DNA of 64,000 nucleotides, taken from the NCBI GenBank assembly GCA_035310145.1, contig DATGEL010000104.1:1-64000 (forward strand), read 5' to 3'. The notes below the pieces were generated by a model. It saw only the letters and a program-made list of their open reading frames with translations. It was not told the origin of the DNA and did no database searches. Position numbers and translations under genes: made by a program. Each line of letters starts with the position of its first letter. Within the stretch, counting starts at the first letter, position 1. This document shows, one piece after another, positions 1 to 8,892 of this stretch. The stretch is from Dehalococcoidia bacterium (GTDB taxonomy: Bacteria > Chloroflexota > Dehalococcoidia > CAUJGQ01).

Positions 1-2529
1 ATGGCGCTGCACACGGGCGAGGCGGACCTGCGCGAGGGCGACTACTACGGCGCCGCCGTCAACCGCTGCGCTCGCCTGCGCGCCGCGGGGCACGGCGGCC
101 AGGTGCTGCTCTCCGCGGCGACCGCCCGGCTGGTGCGCGAGACACTGCCGCCCGGCGCGACGCTCACCGAGCTGGGCCGCCATCGCCTGCGCGATCTGAG
201 CGAACCTGAGCAGGTCTTCCAGCTTGCTGCGGCCGGCTTGCCCGAAACCTTCCCGCCGCTGAACACGCTCGATGCCCGCCCCAACAACCTGCCGCTCGCG
301 CTCACCAGCTTCATCGGGCGCGAGGACGAGGTCGCGGCCGTCGCCGCGTTGCTGCGCCACGCCGGTACCCGCCTCGTCACCATTACGGGCGTCGGCGGCG
401 CCGGTAAGACCCGGCTCGCACTCCAGGTCGCCGCCGCATTGCTCGACGACTTCCCCGATGGCGTCCTCTTCGTCGACCTCGCGCCCCTTACGGACCCGAC
501 GCTGGTTGCCTCCGCCATCGCCCACGTGCTGGGCATCTCCGAGACCGGCGCCCGTCCGCTCGCGCAGAGCCTCGCCATCGCCCTGCACGACCGCGCCACC
601 CTGCTGCTGCTGGACAACTTCGAGCAGCTGATGCCCGCCGCAGCGCTCGTGGCCGAGTTGCTCGCGGCCTGCCCCCGCCTGCGGCTGCTCACGACCAGTC
701 GCGCACCCCTGCGTGTCACCGGCGAGCGCGAGTACCCTTTGGCCCCGCTGCCGGTGCCCGAAGATGGTCGCACGGCTCCCGGTGTCGCGGCACAGAACGC
801 GGCGGTGGCGCTGTTTGTGGACCGGGCCCGCGCCGTGCTGCCGGGTTTCGGGCTGACGGACGGCAACGCGGCGGCGGTGGCGGCGATCTGCGCCCGGCTG
901 GACGGACTGCCGCTGGCGATCGAGCTGGCGGCCGGCCGTGCCCGGCTGCTGCCGCCGGAAGCGTTGCTGGCGCGGCTAGAGCGCCGCCTGCCGCTGCTGG
1001 TTGGCGGGGCGCGGGATGCGCCGCTCCGCCAGCAGACGCTGCGCAACGCGATCGCCTGGAGCTACGACCTGTTGGGACCGGCGGAGCAAGCGCTGCTGCG
1101 GCGGTTGGCGGTCTTCGTGACTGGGTTCGGTCTGGAGATGGCGGAGGCCGTCTGCTCGGCCGAGGCCGGCGCCGCCGGTGAAGTCTTGGAGGGGATCGCG
1201 ACGCTAGCGGAGCACAGCCTGCTGCAGCCACGGCCGGCGGTTGCGGGCGAGCCGCGCTTCGCGATGCTGGAGACGATCCGCGAGTTCGCCCTGGAGCGGC
1301 TGGCGGAGAGCGGTGAGGAAGCGGCGGTGCGCGAGCGCCACGCGCGGGCGCTGCTGGCGCTGGCGGAGGCGTCGGAGCCGGGGATGAAGGGGGCGCAACA
1401 CGGGGTGTGGCAGGCGCGCCTGACCGCCGACCGCGATAACCTGCGCCTGGCGCTGGGCTGGCTGCGGGCCAAGGGGCAGATCGAGGAGGCATTGAACTTC
1501 GTCGGCGCGCTGTGGCTCTGGTTCCACACCGGGGCCACGCAGGAGGACCGGCGCCAGATCGAGGAACTGCTGGCCCTGCCCGCCGCGGCCGGCTGCGGCG
1601 CGGCCCGGGCCCGGGCGCTCTTCACTGCGGGCAGGGTCGCCCTTCAATACGGTTTATCCCGTACCTCTGTCGCCAGGTTCGCGGGGAGCGCGGCGCGCTG
1701 GCGTGAGCTGGGAGACAGCCGCAGCCGTGCGCTCGCCCAGGCAGGGCAGGCGGCCGCATTGAGTTACAGCGAGCCGGCTGCAGCCCGGCTGCTGGCCGAG
1801 GACAGCGTGGCGGCGCTGCGGTCCAGCGGCGATCAATTTGGCCTCGGTTGGGCCCTGGATGCACAGGTGATGTCGGTGCTCAACGGGGGCGATCCGGACG
1901 CCGCCAAGCCACTATGTGAAGAGGCTCTGGCCATCTTCAGTGAACTGGGCGACCCGTGGGCGCCGGCGCGGCCACTCTTCTACCTCGGCCTCATCGCCTT
2001 CGCCCAGGGTGATGACGCCGAGGCGATCGCGCTGGCGGAGCGATCGATAGCGCTGGAGCGGGCCTCAGGTGCTCGGCTCGTCTTGCCGCACGGGATCGAG
2101 CTGGCGGGCCGCGCCGCCCTGCGTCGGGGAGAGGTAGGGCGGGCGGAGGCAGCGCTCGCGGAAGCGCTGCGGCTGCGATGGGAGGACGGCATACTCTGGG
2201 GCACAGCCCAGAACCTGAGCGCGTTCGGGCTGAGCGCCGTCGCGCGTGGCGCCCTGCCGGCGGCGGTGCGGCTCTTCGCCGCTGCCTCCGCACTCGAATC
2301 AGCCAGTGAAACGGGCTTGCGACCGGCGTACAGGGCGGACGCGGAGCGGGCACTGAGGTCGGCCCGCGAGGAACTGGGCGAGGGCGGCTTCGCGCAGGCC
2401 TGGCGGGAGGGCCGTGCGCTCACACCGGCTCAGGCCGTGGCAGCAGCGCTGGCCCTGGCCGCGGAGCCCGTGCCGGAGGAACCTGCCGCGGCGGCGCTGG
2501 CACGCGAGCCGGCTCCCGGTGCGGGGTAG
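1..2529 (+). CDS. Cyclase-domain/STAND ATPase/TPR regulator, 3' part of gene
   Basis: The reading frame is open from the first base, so the true start lies upstream. Residues 1-75 match the C-terminal end of a class III adenylate/guanylate cyclase domain (HTGEADLREGDYYGAAVNR, with the Asn and Arg of the transition-state pair). A STAND/NB-ARC ATPase follows: FIGRE near residue 104, Walker A GVGGAGKT near 130, and a Walker B-like LLLLDNFE near 200. The C-terminal 400 residues are Ala/Leu-rich helical repeats of TPR type. Such proteins are usually signal-responsive regulators. No C-terminal HTH is visible, so output may be cyclase activity or protein contacts. The cyclase metal-binding half is outside the window. 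Confidence 0.85.
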   Translation: MALHTGEADLREGDYYGAAVNRCARLRAAGHGGQVLLSAATARLVRETLPPGATLTELGRHRLRDLSEPEQVFQLAAAGLPETFPPLNTLDARPNNLPLALTSFIGREDEVAAVAALLRHAGTRLVTITGVGGAGKTRLALQVAAALLDDFPDGVLFVDLAPLTDPTLVASAIAHVLGISETGARPLAQSLAIALHDRATLLLLDNFEQLMPAAALVAELLAACPRLRLLTTSRAPLRVTGEREYPLAPLPVPEDGRTAPGVAAQNAAVALFVDRARAVLPGFGLTDGNAAAVAAICARLDGLPLAIELAAGRARLLPPEALLARLERRLPLLVGGARDAPLRQQTLRNAIAWSYDLLGPAEQALLRRLAVFVTGFGLEMAEAVCSAEAGAAGEVLEGIATLAEHSLLQPRPAVAGEPRFAMLETIREFALERLAESGEEAAVRERHARALLALAEASEPGMKGAQHGVWQARLTADRDNLRLALGWLRAKGQIEEALNFVGALWLWFHTGATQEDRRQIEELLALPAAAGCGAARARALFTAGRVALQYGLSRTSVARFAGSAARWRELGDSRSRALAQAGQAAALSYSEPAAARLLAEDSVAALRSSGDQFGLGWALDAQVMSVLNGGDPDAAKPLCEEALAIFSELGDPWAPARPLFYLGLIAFAQGDDAEAIALAERSIALERASGARLVLPHGIELAGRAALRRGEVGRAEAALAEALRLRWEDGILWGTAQNLSAFGLSAVARGALPAAVRLFAAASALESASETGLRPAYRADAERALRSAREELGEGGFAQAWREGRALTPAQAVAAALALAAEPVPEEPAAAALAREPAPGAG

Positions 2530-2545
2530 ACAGCGGCGCGGGGCG

Positions 2546-2851
2546 TCAGCGTCCCTCGAGCCAGAGCACGATGCGGCCGAAGTCATCGGCAAGCAGGAGC
2601 CGGGCTTCGTGCAGGAAGGCACGCCACTGCGCCAGGCTGCGAAGGTCGGGGTGGTCGGCGAAGGCGAGCGGATAGGCGTCGCCGGCGCGGAAGTGCGGCC
2701 AGTCGGGGCGCATGAAGATGTGGACGTAGACGGTGCCGCCGTCGTCGGTCAGTGCCACGCGATCGAGCGCGCGATCGGCCAGGTCGGCGCGGCCTGCGCC
2801 GGCCAGGCGACGGCGCAGCTCGCGCTCGATGCCGCGCAGCGAAACCGGCAT
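2546..2851 (-). CDS. Small hypothetical protein, ~101 aa
   Basis: The start MPVSLRGIERELRRRL is chosen because AAGGAACC lies just upstream; the frame stays open nine codons further. The product is an acidic, soluble-looking protein with no membrane segment and no Cys pairs. It contains a Tyr-Val-His-Ile beta-strand segment (GGTVYVHIFMRPDWPHF) and ends in LLADDFGRIVLWLEGR. I do not recognise the family. It converges with the cyclase/STAND gene, whose stop is 16 bases away, so it is a separate transcription unit. Confidence 0.6.
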   Translation of the reverse strand: MPVSLRGIERELRRRLAGAGRADLADRALDRVALTDDGGTVYVHIFMRPDWPHFRAGDAYPLAFADHPDLRSLAQWRAFLHEARLLLADDFGRIVLWLEGR

Positions 2852-2970
2852 GGTTCCTTGCCTCGTCACCCCAGACATCAGCGGCCCTCATTCTACGCAG
2901 TACGTGCTGCGCAGTACCTACCGGTGCGCAGTTGGCGCCTCGGCGCCGATTGTGCGGAAACGCACAGGGG

Positions 2971-2999
2971 TTGGACGCATGGGCGGCGTGTGCTACGCT
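2971..2999 (+). promoter_or_regulatory. Candidate sigma-70-type promoter upstream of zinc-ribbon gene
   Basis: TTGGAC and TACGCT are separated by 17 bases, and TGC precedes the -10, giving an extended -10. It lies 110 bases before the GTG start at 3109. The -35 match is only partial. Confidence 0.35.
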
Positions 3000-3108
3000 C
3001 GTTCGGGAAACGGGTTCCGGCTTCGCGCCGCGCGACGCGCCCAATCGCGCCACGTCCGCCGCCCACTCGATGACCACACGACCCACAACCGATCGAGGAG
3101 GCCGTCGA

Positions 3109-3585
3109 GTGACGACGTACACCGACAAGAACTTGACCTGCGTCGAGTGCAAGACCACGTTTGTCTTCAGCGCCCGCGACCAGGAGTTCCACGCTTCGAA
3201 GGGCTTCAGCAACGAGCCCAAGCGCTGCCCATCCTGCCGTGCGGCGCGGCGCGTGCAGCGCGGCGAATCGGTCCCGGCCGGCGCCGGCGCCCGCTCCGGC
3301 AGCCCCACCTACGCCGGGCCGCGGGCACAGGGCGGTTCTGGCCGTGGCCACGTGAACAACCGCTCGGGCCGGCCGCGCGGCCGGCGCGACGACTACGACC
3401 GCGGCGGACGCGGCGACGGTGACGGCAGCGTCGCCGCCCGCTCGTTCGATGGCGGCGGCGCCTCCGGCAGCTACACCGCCAACTGCATGGCCTGCGGCAC
3501 CGAAACCGACGCCCCGGCCAACGGCAGCAGCGTGGTCTTCTGCCCCAGCTGCGTTGAGAAGATGTCCGCCATCGCCCGCTCCTGA
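3109..3585 (+). CDS. Protein with two zinc ribbons and a Gly/Arg-rich linker
   Basis: A 158-residue protein. The N-terminal ribbon (CVEC near residue 12, CPSC near 40) matches the probable zinc-binding (zf-trcl) family. The linker at about 50-115 is rich in Gly, Arg and Asp. A second ribbon (CMAC, CPSC) closes the C-terminus. I chose the GTG at 3109 because GAGGAGG sits 7 bases before it; an ATG at 3070 is in frame but has no ribosome site. RGG-like linkers often bind nucleic acid, so a role in RNA or ribosome binding is possible but unproven. FmdB follows 20 bases downstream, probably in the same transcript. Confidence 0.8.
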   Translation: MTTYTDKNLTCVECKTTFVFSARDQEFHASKGFSNEPKRCPSCRAARRVQRGESVPAGAGARSGSPTYAGPRAQGGSGRGHVNNRSGRPRGRRDDYDRGGRGDGDGSVAARSFDGGGASGSYTANCMACGTETDAPANGSSVVFCPSCVEKMSAIARS

Positions 3586-3605
3586 GCCGGGCGAGCGCCA
3601 CAGAC

Positions 3606-3884
3606 ATGCCGGTTTACGAGTACCGCTGCACCGCCTGCGCCCATCGCTTCAGCCAGTTTGCGCGGCGCGTCGCGCAGGACGGTGAGCCGCTGCCGCGCTG
3701 CCCGCAGTGCGGCGCCGAAACCGAGCGCCTGCTCTCCTCTTTCGCCTACCACCGCTCGCTCAAGATGCAGCTTGAGCAGCTCGATCCGCGCATCGAGAAA
3801 GAGCTCGACGCGGTCGACAACGTCAAGGGCGACGATCCGCTGGACCGGCTCAACATGGCCTTCCCCCCCGGCGCGGCGGAGTAG
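3606..3884 (+). CDS. FmdB-type zinc ribbon protein
   Basis: A 92-residue protein that begins MPVYEYRC, the signature of the FmdB/CxxC_CxxC_SSSS family (putative regulatory protein family). Cysteines CTAC at 8-11 and CPQC near 32-35 form one ribbon, followed by an SSFAYH element. The C-terminal 45 residues form a charged helix (LEQLDPRIEKELDAVDNV). Some members have been linked to amidase/formamidase expression, but the molecular role is not settled. The downstream response regulator starts 6 bases after its stop, so the two are likely co-transcribed. Confidence 0.85.
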   Translation: MPVYEYRCTACAHRFSQFARRVAQDGEPLPRCPQCGAETERLLSSFAYHRSLKMQLEQLDPRIEKELDAVDNVKGDDPLDRLNMAFPPGAAE

Positions 3885-3889
3885 CCGCC

Positions 3890-4612
3890 GTGGCCACACC
3901 AACCGCCGAGCCGGCCGCCGAGGTTCGTGCCGCTTCGATCCTGCTGGTCGAGGACGAAACCACCTTTGCGCGCGCCGTGCGCCTGGCGCTGCAACGAGAA
4001 GGCTTCCTGGTGCACTGGGCGCCCGATGGCCGCGGCGCCCTCGACGTGTTTCGCGGGGAGGATGTCGACCTCGTCCTGCTGGACATCATGCTGCCGGGCA
4101 TGAGCGGGCTGGAGATCTGCCGCGCGATTCGCCAGGTCTCTTCGCTGCCGATCATCATGATCACCGCCAGGGGCAGCGAGGCCGACACGGTGCGCGGGCT
4201 CGAGCTCGGCGCCGACGACTACCTGCCCAAGCCGTTCGGCATGCGCGAGCTGGTGGCGCGCGTGCGGGCGCTGCTGCGCCGCGCCGGGCCGGAAACCAGC
4301 AGCAACGCCGACCGTCCCATCCAGGTCGGCCCGCTTGAGATCTTCCCGCGGCGGCGCCAGGTGCTGCGCCGGGGCGCGCCGGTCGAACTGCGCCGCCGCG
4401 AATTCGACCTGCTGCTCTTTCTCGCCCGCAATGCTGGCCAGGTGTTCACCCGCGATCTGTTGCTCGAACGGGTCTGGGGTCACGATTTCGAGGGCGAGCC
4501 GCGCACCGTGGACGTGCATATGCGCATGCTGCGGGAAAAGCTGGAGGACGACCCCGCCAACCCGGTGCTGCTGCACACCGTGCGCCAGGTCGGCTACTGC
4601 CTGCGTGCCTGA
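3890..4612 (+). CDS. OmpR/PhoB-family response regulator
   Basis: A 240-residue two-domain regulator. The receiver domain has acidic residues E21 and D22, phospho-acceptor D65 (LVLLDIMLPG) and the conserved Lys in LPKPF. It is followed by an OmpR-type winged helix (REFDLLLFLARNAGQVFTRDLLLERVWG ... RTVDVHMRMLREKLEDDP, ending with TVRQVGY). The start is GTG. No histidine kinase is adjacent. The next gene is phoU, so this is probably the PhoB-like partner of the phosphate response, though a pst operon and PhoR are not in the window. The gene assignment to phosphate is inference from this one neighbour. Confidence 0.9.
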   Translation: MATPTAEPAAEVRAASILLVEDETTFARAVRLALQREGFLVHWAPDGRGALDVFRGEDVDLVLLDIMLPGMSGLEICRAIRQVSSLPIIMITARGSEADTVRGLELGADDYLPKPFGMRELVARVRALLRRAGPETSSNADRPIQVGPLEIFPRRRQVLRRGAPVELRRREFDLLLFLARNAGQVFTRDLLLERVWGHDFEGEPRTVDVHMRMLREKLEDDPANPVLLHTVRQVGYCLRA

Positions 4613-4947
4613 GCCGCGGGCGCCGCAGCTGGGAAGCGCCGCTCTGCCTGCCACGCGATGCCTGAACAGGAGGCCTCCCCGTTCGCTGCCCCGGCAGCGC
4701 CTGGCCGGCCGGCCCTCTCCCGGCGCGGGCTTCGGCGTTGAGCCGCGCTGCCTCGGTGGTGTTCACAGGCGACAGCACGGAGCGTACCATGCAGCGGAAC
4801 GTGCCCGGTCCGCAGCGCCGGCGTTCGGCGCAGCGCGACATTCGTTCGCGGATCTGCCCCGTCAGCGGTTGCCGCCTGGTCCGTGTGCGGCTGCGCGGCG
4901 CCGCACGCGGCAGAACGGACGACGCGCGGGAAGGATGATCGAGCGCG
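4613..4947. other. Intergenic region between response regulator and phoU
   Basis: 335 bases without a credible gene. Short open frames here have no ribosome site or family resemblance. It carries the promoter described at 4762-4790 and about 150 bases of G+C-rich leader. Confidence 0.5.
4762..4790 (+). promoter_or_regulatory. Candidate promoter for phoU
   Basis: TTCACA (5 of 6 to consensus), a 17-base spacer, then TACCAT. It implies a leader of roughly 150 bases before the phoU ATG. No clear PHO-box repeat overlaps it. Confidence 0.45.
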
Positions 4948-5613
4948 ATGGTGCGAACCGTCTTCGAGCGCGAGCTGCAGCGCATCCAGGACGAACTCCT
5001 GGTGCTCGGCAGCATGACCGAGAAGGCGATTGCGGGCGCGATCGACGCCTTGCTGCGCCGCGACGTCGAGCTCGCCCGGCGGGTGATCGAGGACGATTCG
5101 CGCATCAATCACCAGCGCTTCGCCATCGAAGAGCAATGCATCCAGGTGATGGCGACGCAGCAGCCGCTGGCAACCGATCTCCGGGTGATCGTCGCCGTGC
5201 TGAACATCATCTCCGACCTGGAGCGCATGGCCGACCACGCGGAGGGGATCGGCCGCATTTGCCTGCTGATGGTGGGTGAGGCATACGGCCAGGACTTCGG
5301 GCACATTCCCGAGATGGCGACCAAGGCGCGCGGCATGCTGCACGACAGCCTGACCGCCTTCATCGAGCACGACGTGGACGCGGCGCTCGCCGTCTGCATG
5401 CGCGACGACGAAGTGGACGCCCTCTACGACACCGTGTACGCCGTCACCATCAACCAGATGATTCGCGAGCCGGCGGCGATTACGCCGCTCACCTATCACC
5501 TGTGGACCGCGCACAACCTGGAGCGCATCGCCGACCGAGCGACGAACATCGCCGAGCGCGTCGTCTTCCTCGTTACCGGCCGCATGGACGAGCTCAACGT
5601 CTCTCGCTACTGA
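4948..5613 (+). CDS. phoU: Phosphate signalling protein PhoU
   Basis: A 221-residue all-helical protein of usual PhoU length with the two tandem PhoU repeats. The first is around MTEKAIAGAIDALLRRDVELA and RVIVAVLNIISDLERMADHAEGI, the second around MLHDSLTAFIEHDVDAALAV and LERIADRATNIAERVVFLVTG. PhoU links the PstSCAB transporter to the PhoR kinase and dampens PhoB activity when phosphate is plentiful. It acts in the cytoplasm on the membrane face. Here it follows a PhoB-like regulator, with no pst genes nearby. Confidence 0.93.
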   Translation: MVRTVFERELQRIQDELLVLGSMTEKAIAGAIDALLRRDVELARRVIEDDSRINHQRFAIEEQCIQVMATQQPLATDLRVIVAVLNIISDLERMADHAEGIGRICLLMVGEAYGQDFGHIPEMATKARGMLHDSLTAFIEHDVDAALAVCMRDDEVDALYDTVYAVTINQMIREPAAITPLTYHLWTAHNLERIADRATNIAERVVFLVTGRMDELNVSRY

Positions 5614-5633
5614 GGCGCGGGCCGCGAGCGCCT

Positions 5634-6269
5634 TCACGCGCCCGGATTGTGGTCGTCGGGGTGGTCATCCGGCGTGCGCGTCGGCGAAGGCTGGCCGGCC
5701 GCGGACGGCGCCGCAGGCATCTCCGGCCCGGGCGAGAGCCGTTCCGTCGGCGTCTCGCCGTACGGCAGGCCGTCGGGGCCGCGCGGCGGCGCCCCCACCG
5801 GCGGGCGCGCGTGCACCGTGGATTCGCCGGCAAGGCGGAAGCCGGTCAGGAGCAAGGCGAAGGCCAGCGCAATCAGCAGGGCCAGCGCGACGCCGCCGAA
5901 CGCTCTGCGGCCGGCCAGCCAGTCGTAGGCGAGCACGACGACGATCAGCCACTGCGAAAGCAGGGGCAGCCACTCCAACCGGCCGGGACGCAGGGCGATC
6001 GCGCCGAAGACGATCGCGAGCAGCAGCGCCTGCGCGCCGAGCAGATGCCGTCCCGCCTGGTCGCCGAGCCCGCCCGCCAGCGCTCGGGCGAAGCTGCCGC
6101 GCGAGAAGAGCAGGGCCAGCGCACAGAGGCCCGTCCAGGCGGTCAGCGCCCAGTAGAGGATGGTGTGCGGGCGCGGCCGGCCCGGTCCCGGAGTCCAGGC
6201 GGGCGGGTGGTTCGGGGATGGCTCCTCGCCGCCGAACCAGCGGCCGATCCACTCGCGCACGTCCATCAT
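5634..6269 (-). CDS. Four-helix integral membrane protein, unknown function
   Basis: A 211-residue protein starting MMDVREWIGRWFGGEEP. Four hydrophobic segments follow: ILYWALTAWTGLCALALLF, a segment around LLLAIVFGAIAL, WLPLLSQWLIVVVLAY, and GVALALLIALAFALLLTGF. The C-terminal 60 residues are Pro/Gly-rich and probably extended. The longer open frame upstream reads through unrelated sequence, so I start at the double Met. It ends 20 bases from the convergent phoU. I do not recognise the family. Confidence 0.65.
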   Translation of the reverse strand: MMDVREWIGRWFGGEEPSPNHPPAWTPGPGRPRPHTILYWALTAWTGLCALALLFSRGSFARALAGGLGDQAGRHLLGAQALLLAIVFGAIALRPGRLEWLPLLSQWLIVVVLAYDWLAGRRAFGGVALALLIALAFALLLTGFRLAGESTVHARPPVGAPPRGPDGLPYGETPTERLSPGPEMPAAPSAAGQPSPTRTPDDHPDDHNPGA

Positions 6270-6315
6270 CGTCCCGCACTCCCCGCTGACTGGCAGCAGG
6301 CGCCCTTTCGCCTGC

Positions 6316-6729
6316 TCAGTAGCGATCGATCTCGTGCAGGCGCGCGTCGCTGATGCCGAAGTGATGGGCGATCTCGTGCAGCACGGTCTGGCGGATGCGG
6401 GCGGTGAGATCATCCTCATTGCGCGCAAGGCGCTCCAGCGGCTCTTGATAAATGAAGATCCGGTCAGGCATGGCAAAGGAGTAGGCGCTGCCGCGGCGGG
6501 TGAGGTCGGTCCCGACGTACAGGCCGAGCAGCGTGTGGCCGGCAGGCACGCGCCCGGCGCTCAGCTGCCCCGGCGAAGGCCGCGTCTTCACCACGATATC
6601 GACGTTCTCCAGCCGCTGCGCCAGCTCCGAGGGGATGCTGCGCATGGCGCGCCGCACCAGGCTCTCGAAGCGTCGCCGGGAGATCGCGCGGCGTTCGTAC
6701 ACGCGGCGGCCTCCTTCCTCCCGGTCCAT
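6316..6729 (-). CDS. Zincin-like metallopeptidase family protein (DUF1025 type)
   Basis: A 137-residue protein. It carries the HExxH zinc motif near the C-terminus (VLHEIAHHFGISDARLHEI), the pattern of the short metallopeptidase family often found near tsaD and other housekeeping genes. Preceding conserved strands are VPAGHTLLGLYVGTDL and MPDRIFIYQEPLER. It is predicted to be a small cytoplasmic zinc protease; substrates are unknown. It lies 9 bases downstream of the small zinc-ribbon ORF, which overlaps the end of tsaD, so the three probably form one operon. Confidence 0.85.
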   Translation of the reverse strand: MDREEGGRRVYERRAISRRRFESLVRRAMRSIPSELAQRLENVDIVVKTRPSPGQLSAGRVPAGHTLLGLYVGTDLTRRGSAYSFAMPDRIFIYQEPLERLARNEDDLTARIRQTVLHEIAHHFGISDARLHEIDRY

Positions 6730-6738
6730 GGCCGGCGC

Positions 6739-7011
6739 TCAGCGCTGCCCGGCAGCCTGTGCGCCCACGCCCGCTTCAGCGGGGCAGGCAGAGGCCGCCT
6801 CGTCGGGACAGACCGCATGCACGGCCGCGTCGCAGACGGCGCAGCGGCGGAAGGGCATGATCACCAGACAGCCGGCTGCAACCGAGCAGGCATGGCCCGG
6901 CCGCGGCGCCGCATGGCGCAGCGCGTAGGGCAAACCGCAGTGCCGGCAGGTGGTCCAGCGCCGGTAGCGCAGCGAGCGGCTAGCTGGCGAAGGCAAGGCT
7001 TGGCTCGACAT
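6739..7011 (-). CDS. Probable small zinc-finger protein overlapping tsaD
   Basis: A 90-residue ORF starting at MSSQALPSPASRSLRYRRW. It carries several Cys/His clusters: CRHCGLPYALRH, PGHACS and RRCAVCDAAVHAVC. Its start overlaps the 3' end of tsaD by 32 bases in another frame, and its stop is 9 bases before the metallopeptidase. The Cys pairing and operon position support a real gene. The start is uncertain; a downstream TTG or CTG is possible. Confidence 0.5.
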   Translation of the reverse strand: MSSQALPSPASRSLRYRRWTTCRHCGLPYALRHAAPRPGHACSVAAGCLVIMPFRRCAVCDAAVHAVCPDEAASACPAEAGVGAQAAGQR

Positions 7012-7975
7012 CGAGGGCGAAGTCGCTGCGTTCACCGGTGCGGAAATGAAAGTACCCGCAGGCGGCGACCATCGCCGCATTGTCCGTGCAGTATCTCGGC
7101 GGCGGCACGCGCACGGGCACGGGCGCCCGCGCGCTCAGTTCCCGGCGCAGCGCCCCATTTGCGGCCACACCGCCCGCAACGAGGATCTGCCGCACCTCCA
7201 GCTCGCGCGCCGCGCGCACCGTCTTCGCGCAGAGCACATCCACAACCGATTCCTGGAAGGCGGCGGCAACTTCCGGCGCCTCCGGGTGCTCCGGCTCGCG
7301 CGTCAGGTTGAGCACGGCGGTCTTCAGACCGCTGAAGCTGAAGTTGAAAGTGCCCGGCAGCCAGGCACGTGGCAGCTCCAGCTCGCGCCGCTGCACCGTG
7401 GCGGCGATTTTTTCGATCGCCGGGCCGCCGGGAAAGCCCAGGTCGAGCAGGCGGGCCACCTTGTCGAACGCCTCGCCGGCCGCATCGTCCACCGTGCGGC
7501 CCAGCCGGCGGTAGCGGCCGTGATCCTCCATCACGATCAGGTCGGTGTGGCCCCCGGAGACGACGAGGCAGAGCGCGGGAAAGGCCGGCGGCTCGGTCGG
7601 CGTGTCCGTGTCCAGCCAGTTGGCGTAGATGTGCGACTCGAGATGGTTGAGCCCGACCAGCGGCTTGCGCCGCGCGAAGGCCAGCGCCTTGGCGGCGTTC
7701 ACGCCGATCAGCAGCGAGCCGGCGAGACCGGGGCCGTGGGTCACGGCCACGCCGTCGATCGCGTCCCAGCCGCAGCCGGCGAGATGCAGGGCCGTCTCGA
7801 CCACCGGCATGATCGTCTGCAAATGCTGGCGTGAGGCGACCTCCGGCACAACGCCGCCGTAGCGTCGATGCACGTCGATCTGCGTCGCTACCGTGTTAGC
7901 GAGGATACGGTGGCTGTCTTCCACGATCGCCGCCGCGGACTCATCGCAGGAGGTTTCGATGCCGAGCACACGCAT
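6980..7975 (-). CDS. tsaD: tRNA N6-adenosine threonylcarbamoyltransferase TsaD
   Basis: A 331-residue protein of normal length with the ASKHA-type N-terminus (MRVLGIETSCDESAAAIV). Metal-binding His residues occur in NHLESHIYANWL, and nucleotide-binding loops in VSGGHTDLI and LVAGGVAANGALRREL. TsaD transfers the threonylcarbamoyl group from TsaC/Sua5-made TC-AMP to A37 of ANN-decoding tRNAs, working with TsaB and TsaE. Neither partner gene is visible here. A GGAG element precedes the ATG. It heads a minus-strand group with a small zinc-finger ORF and a metallopeptidase. Confidence 0.95.
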   Translation of the reverse strand: MRVLGIETSCDESAAAIVEDSHRILANTVATQIDVHRRYGGVVPEVASRQHLQTIMPVVETALHLAGCGWDAIDGVAVTHGPGLAGSLLIGVNAAKALAFARRKPLVGLNHLESHIYANWLDTDTPTEPPAFPALCLVVSGGHTDLIVMEDHGRYRRLGRTVDDAAGEAFDKVARLLDLGFPGGPAIEKIAATVQRRELELPRAWLPGTFNFSFSGLKTAVLNLTREPEHPEAPEVAAAFQESVVDVLCAKTVRAARELEVRQILVAGGVAANGALRRELSARAPVPVRVPPPRYCTDNAAMVAACGYFHFRTGERSDFALDVEPSLAFAS

Positions 7976-8067
7976 GCGGGACGGACTCCATCGAGCGGTT
8001 CAGACGGGCACGAGCGCCGCCACGTCCGTATCGTCGCACATCGTGCGGCTCACGGCGTAGCGCCCGC

Positions 8068-8766
8068 TCAGGCGCGGTCCGCTTCAGCGTGGCGCCCGAC
8101 CGGCGGCGGACCGACGAGCCCTTCCTGCGCGGCGAAGGCGGCGGCCTGCTGACGGTTGCGCAGATCCAGTTTCTCCAGGATGTTGCGCAGATGCACCTTC
8201 ACCGTGTTCACCGCGATCTGGAGGTGGTCGGCGATCTCCTGATTGCGCCAGCCGGCGGCGACGTATTCGAGGATCTCCCGTTCGCGGGTGGTGAGCTGGT
8301 CGAGCCCCGGACCGCCGCTGCGCGGCGCGGGGCTGGCGCGAGCGAACTCTTCGAGCAGGCGGGTGGCCAGCGCCGGCGTAATCGAGGTACCGCCCTCGGC
8401 CAGCACCTTGATCGCGTCGTGCAAGGTATCCAGCTCCGTATCCTTGAGCAGATAGCCGCGGGCGCCGGCGCGGACGGCCGAAAAGAGATCTTCGTCCTGT
8501 TCCGAGACGGTGAGCACGCAGATCGCCGTCTCCGGCGCTTCTTCAAGGATCGCCCGCGTGGCCTCGGTTCCCGTCATTCCCGGCATGCTGATGTCCATCA
8601 GCACGACCTGGGGAGCCGTTTCCCGCGCCTTTTCGATCGCCTCGGGCCCGCTGCTCGCCTCGGCAACCAGTTGCACGTCGTCAAACTGCTGCAACAGACT
8701 GACCAGGCCGTTGCGGAAGAGCGTGTGGTCATCGACGACCATGTAGCGAACCGGCGCCGCAGCCAT
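8068..8766 (-). CDS. NarL/FixJ-family response regulator
   Basis: A 232-residue regulator. The receiver domain (MVVDDHTLFRNGLVSLL, acceptor Asp in VVLMDISMPGMTGTEA, Lys in LLKDTE) is followed by a LuxR-type HTH (LTTREREILEYVAAGWRNQEIADHL, NTVKVHLRNILEKLDL). GAGGAG precedes the ATG. There is no adjacent histidine kinase, so the sensor is unknown. It sits between tsaD and the YihY-family gene on the same strand, with gaps of about 90 and 125 bases, and may be transcribed alone. Confidence 0.92.
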   Translation of the reverse strand: MAAAPVRYMVVDDHTLFRNGLVSLLQQFDDVQLVAEASSGPEAIEKARETAPQVVLMDISMPGMTGTEATRAILEEAPETAICVLTVSEQDEDLFSAVRAGARGYLLKDTELDTLHDAIKVLAEGGTSITPALATRLLEEFARASPAPRSGGPGLDQLTTREREILEYVAAGWRNQEIADHLQIAVNTVKVHLRNILEKLDLRNRQQAAAFAAQEGLVGPPPVGRHAEADRA

Positions 8767-8892
8767 GGCGAATCTCCTCAGCAGGCTTATGCCGGCGTGG
8801 CGCGATCATAGCACGGGCACTTGCGTATACGGCGCCGAACTGATGGCGGTTTCGCGTCCACTACTCCTCCCGGCGCGGCGCCGGCGGCCGCA

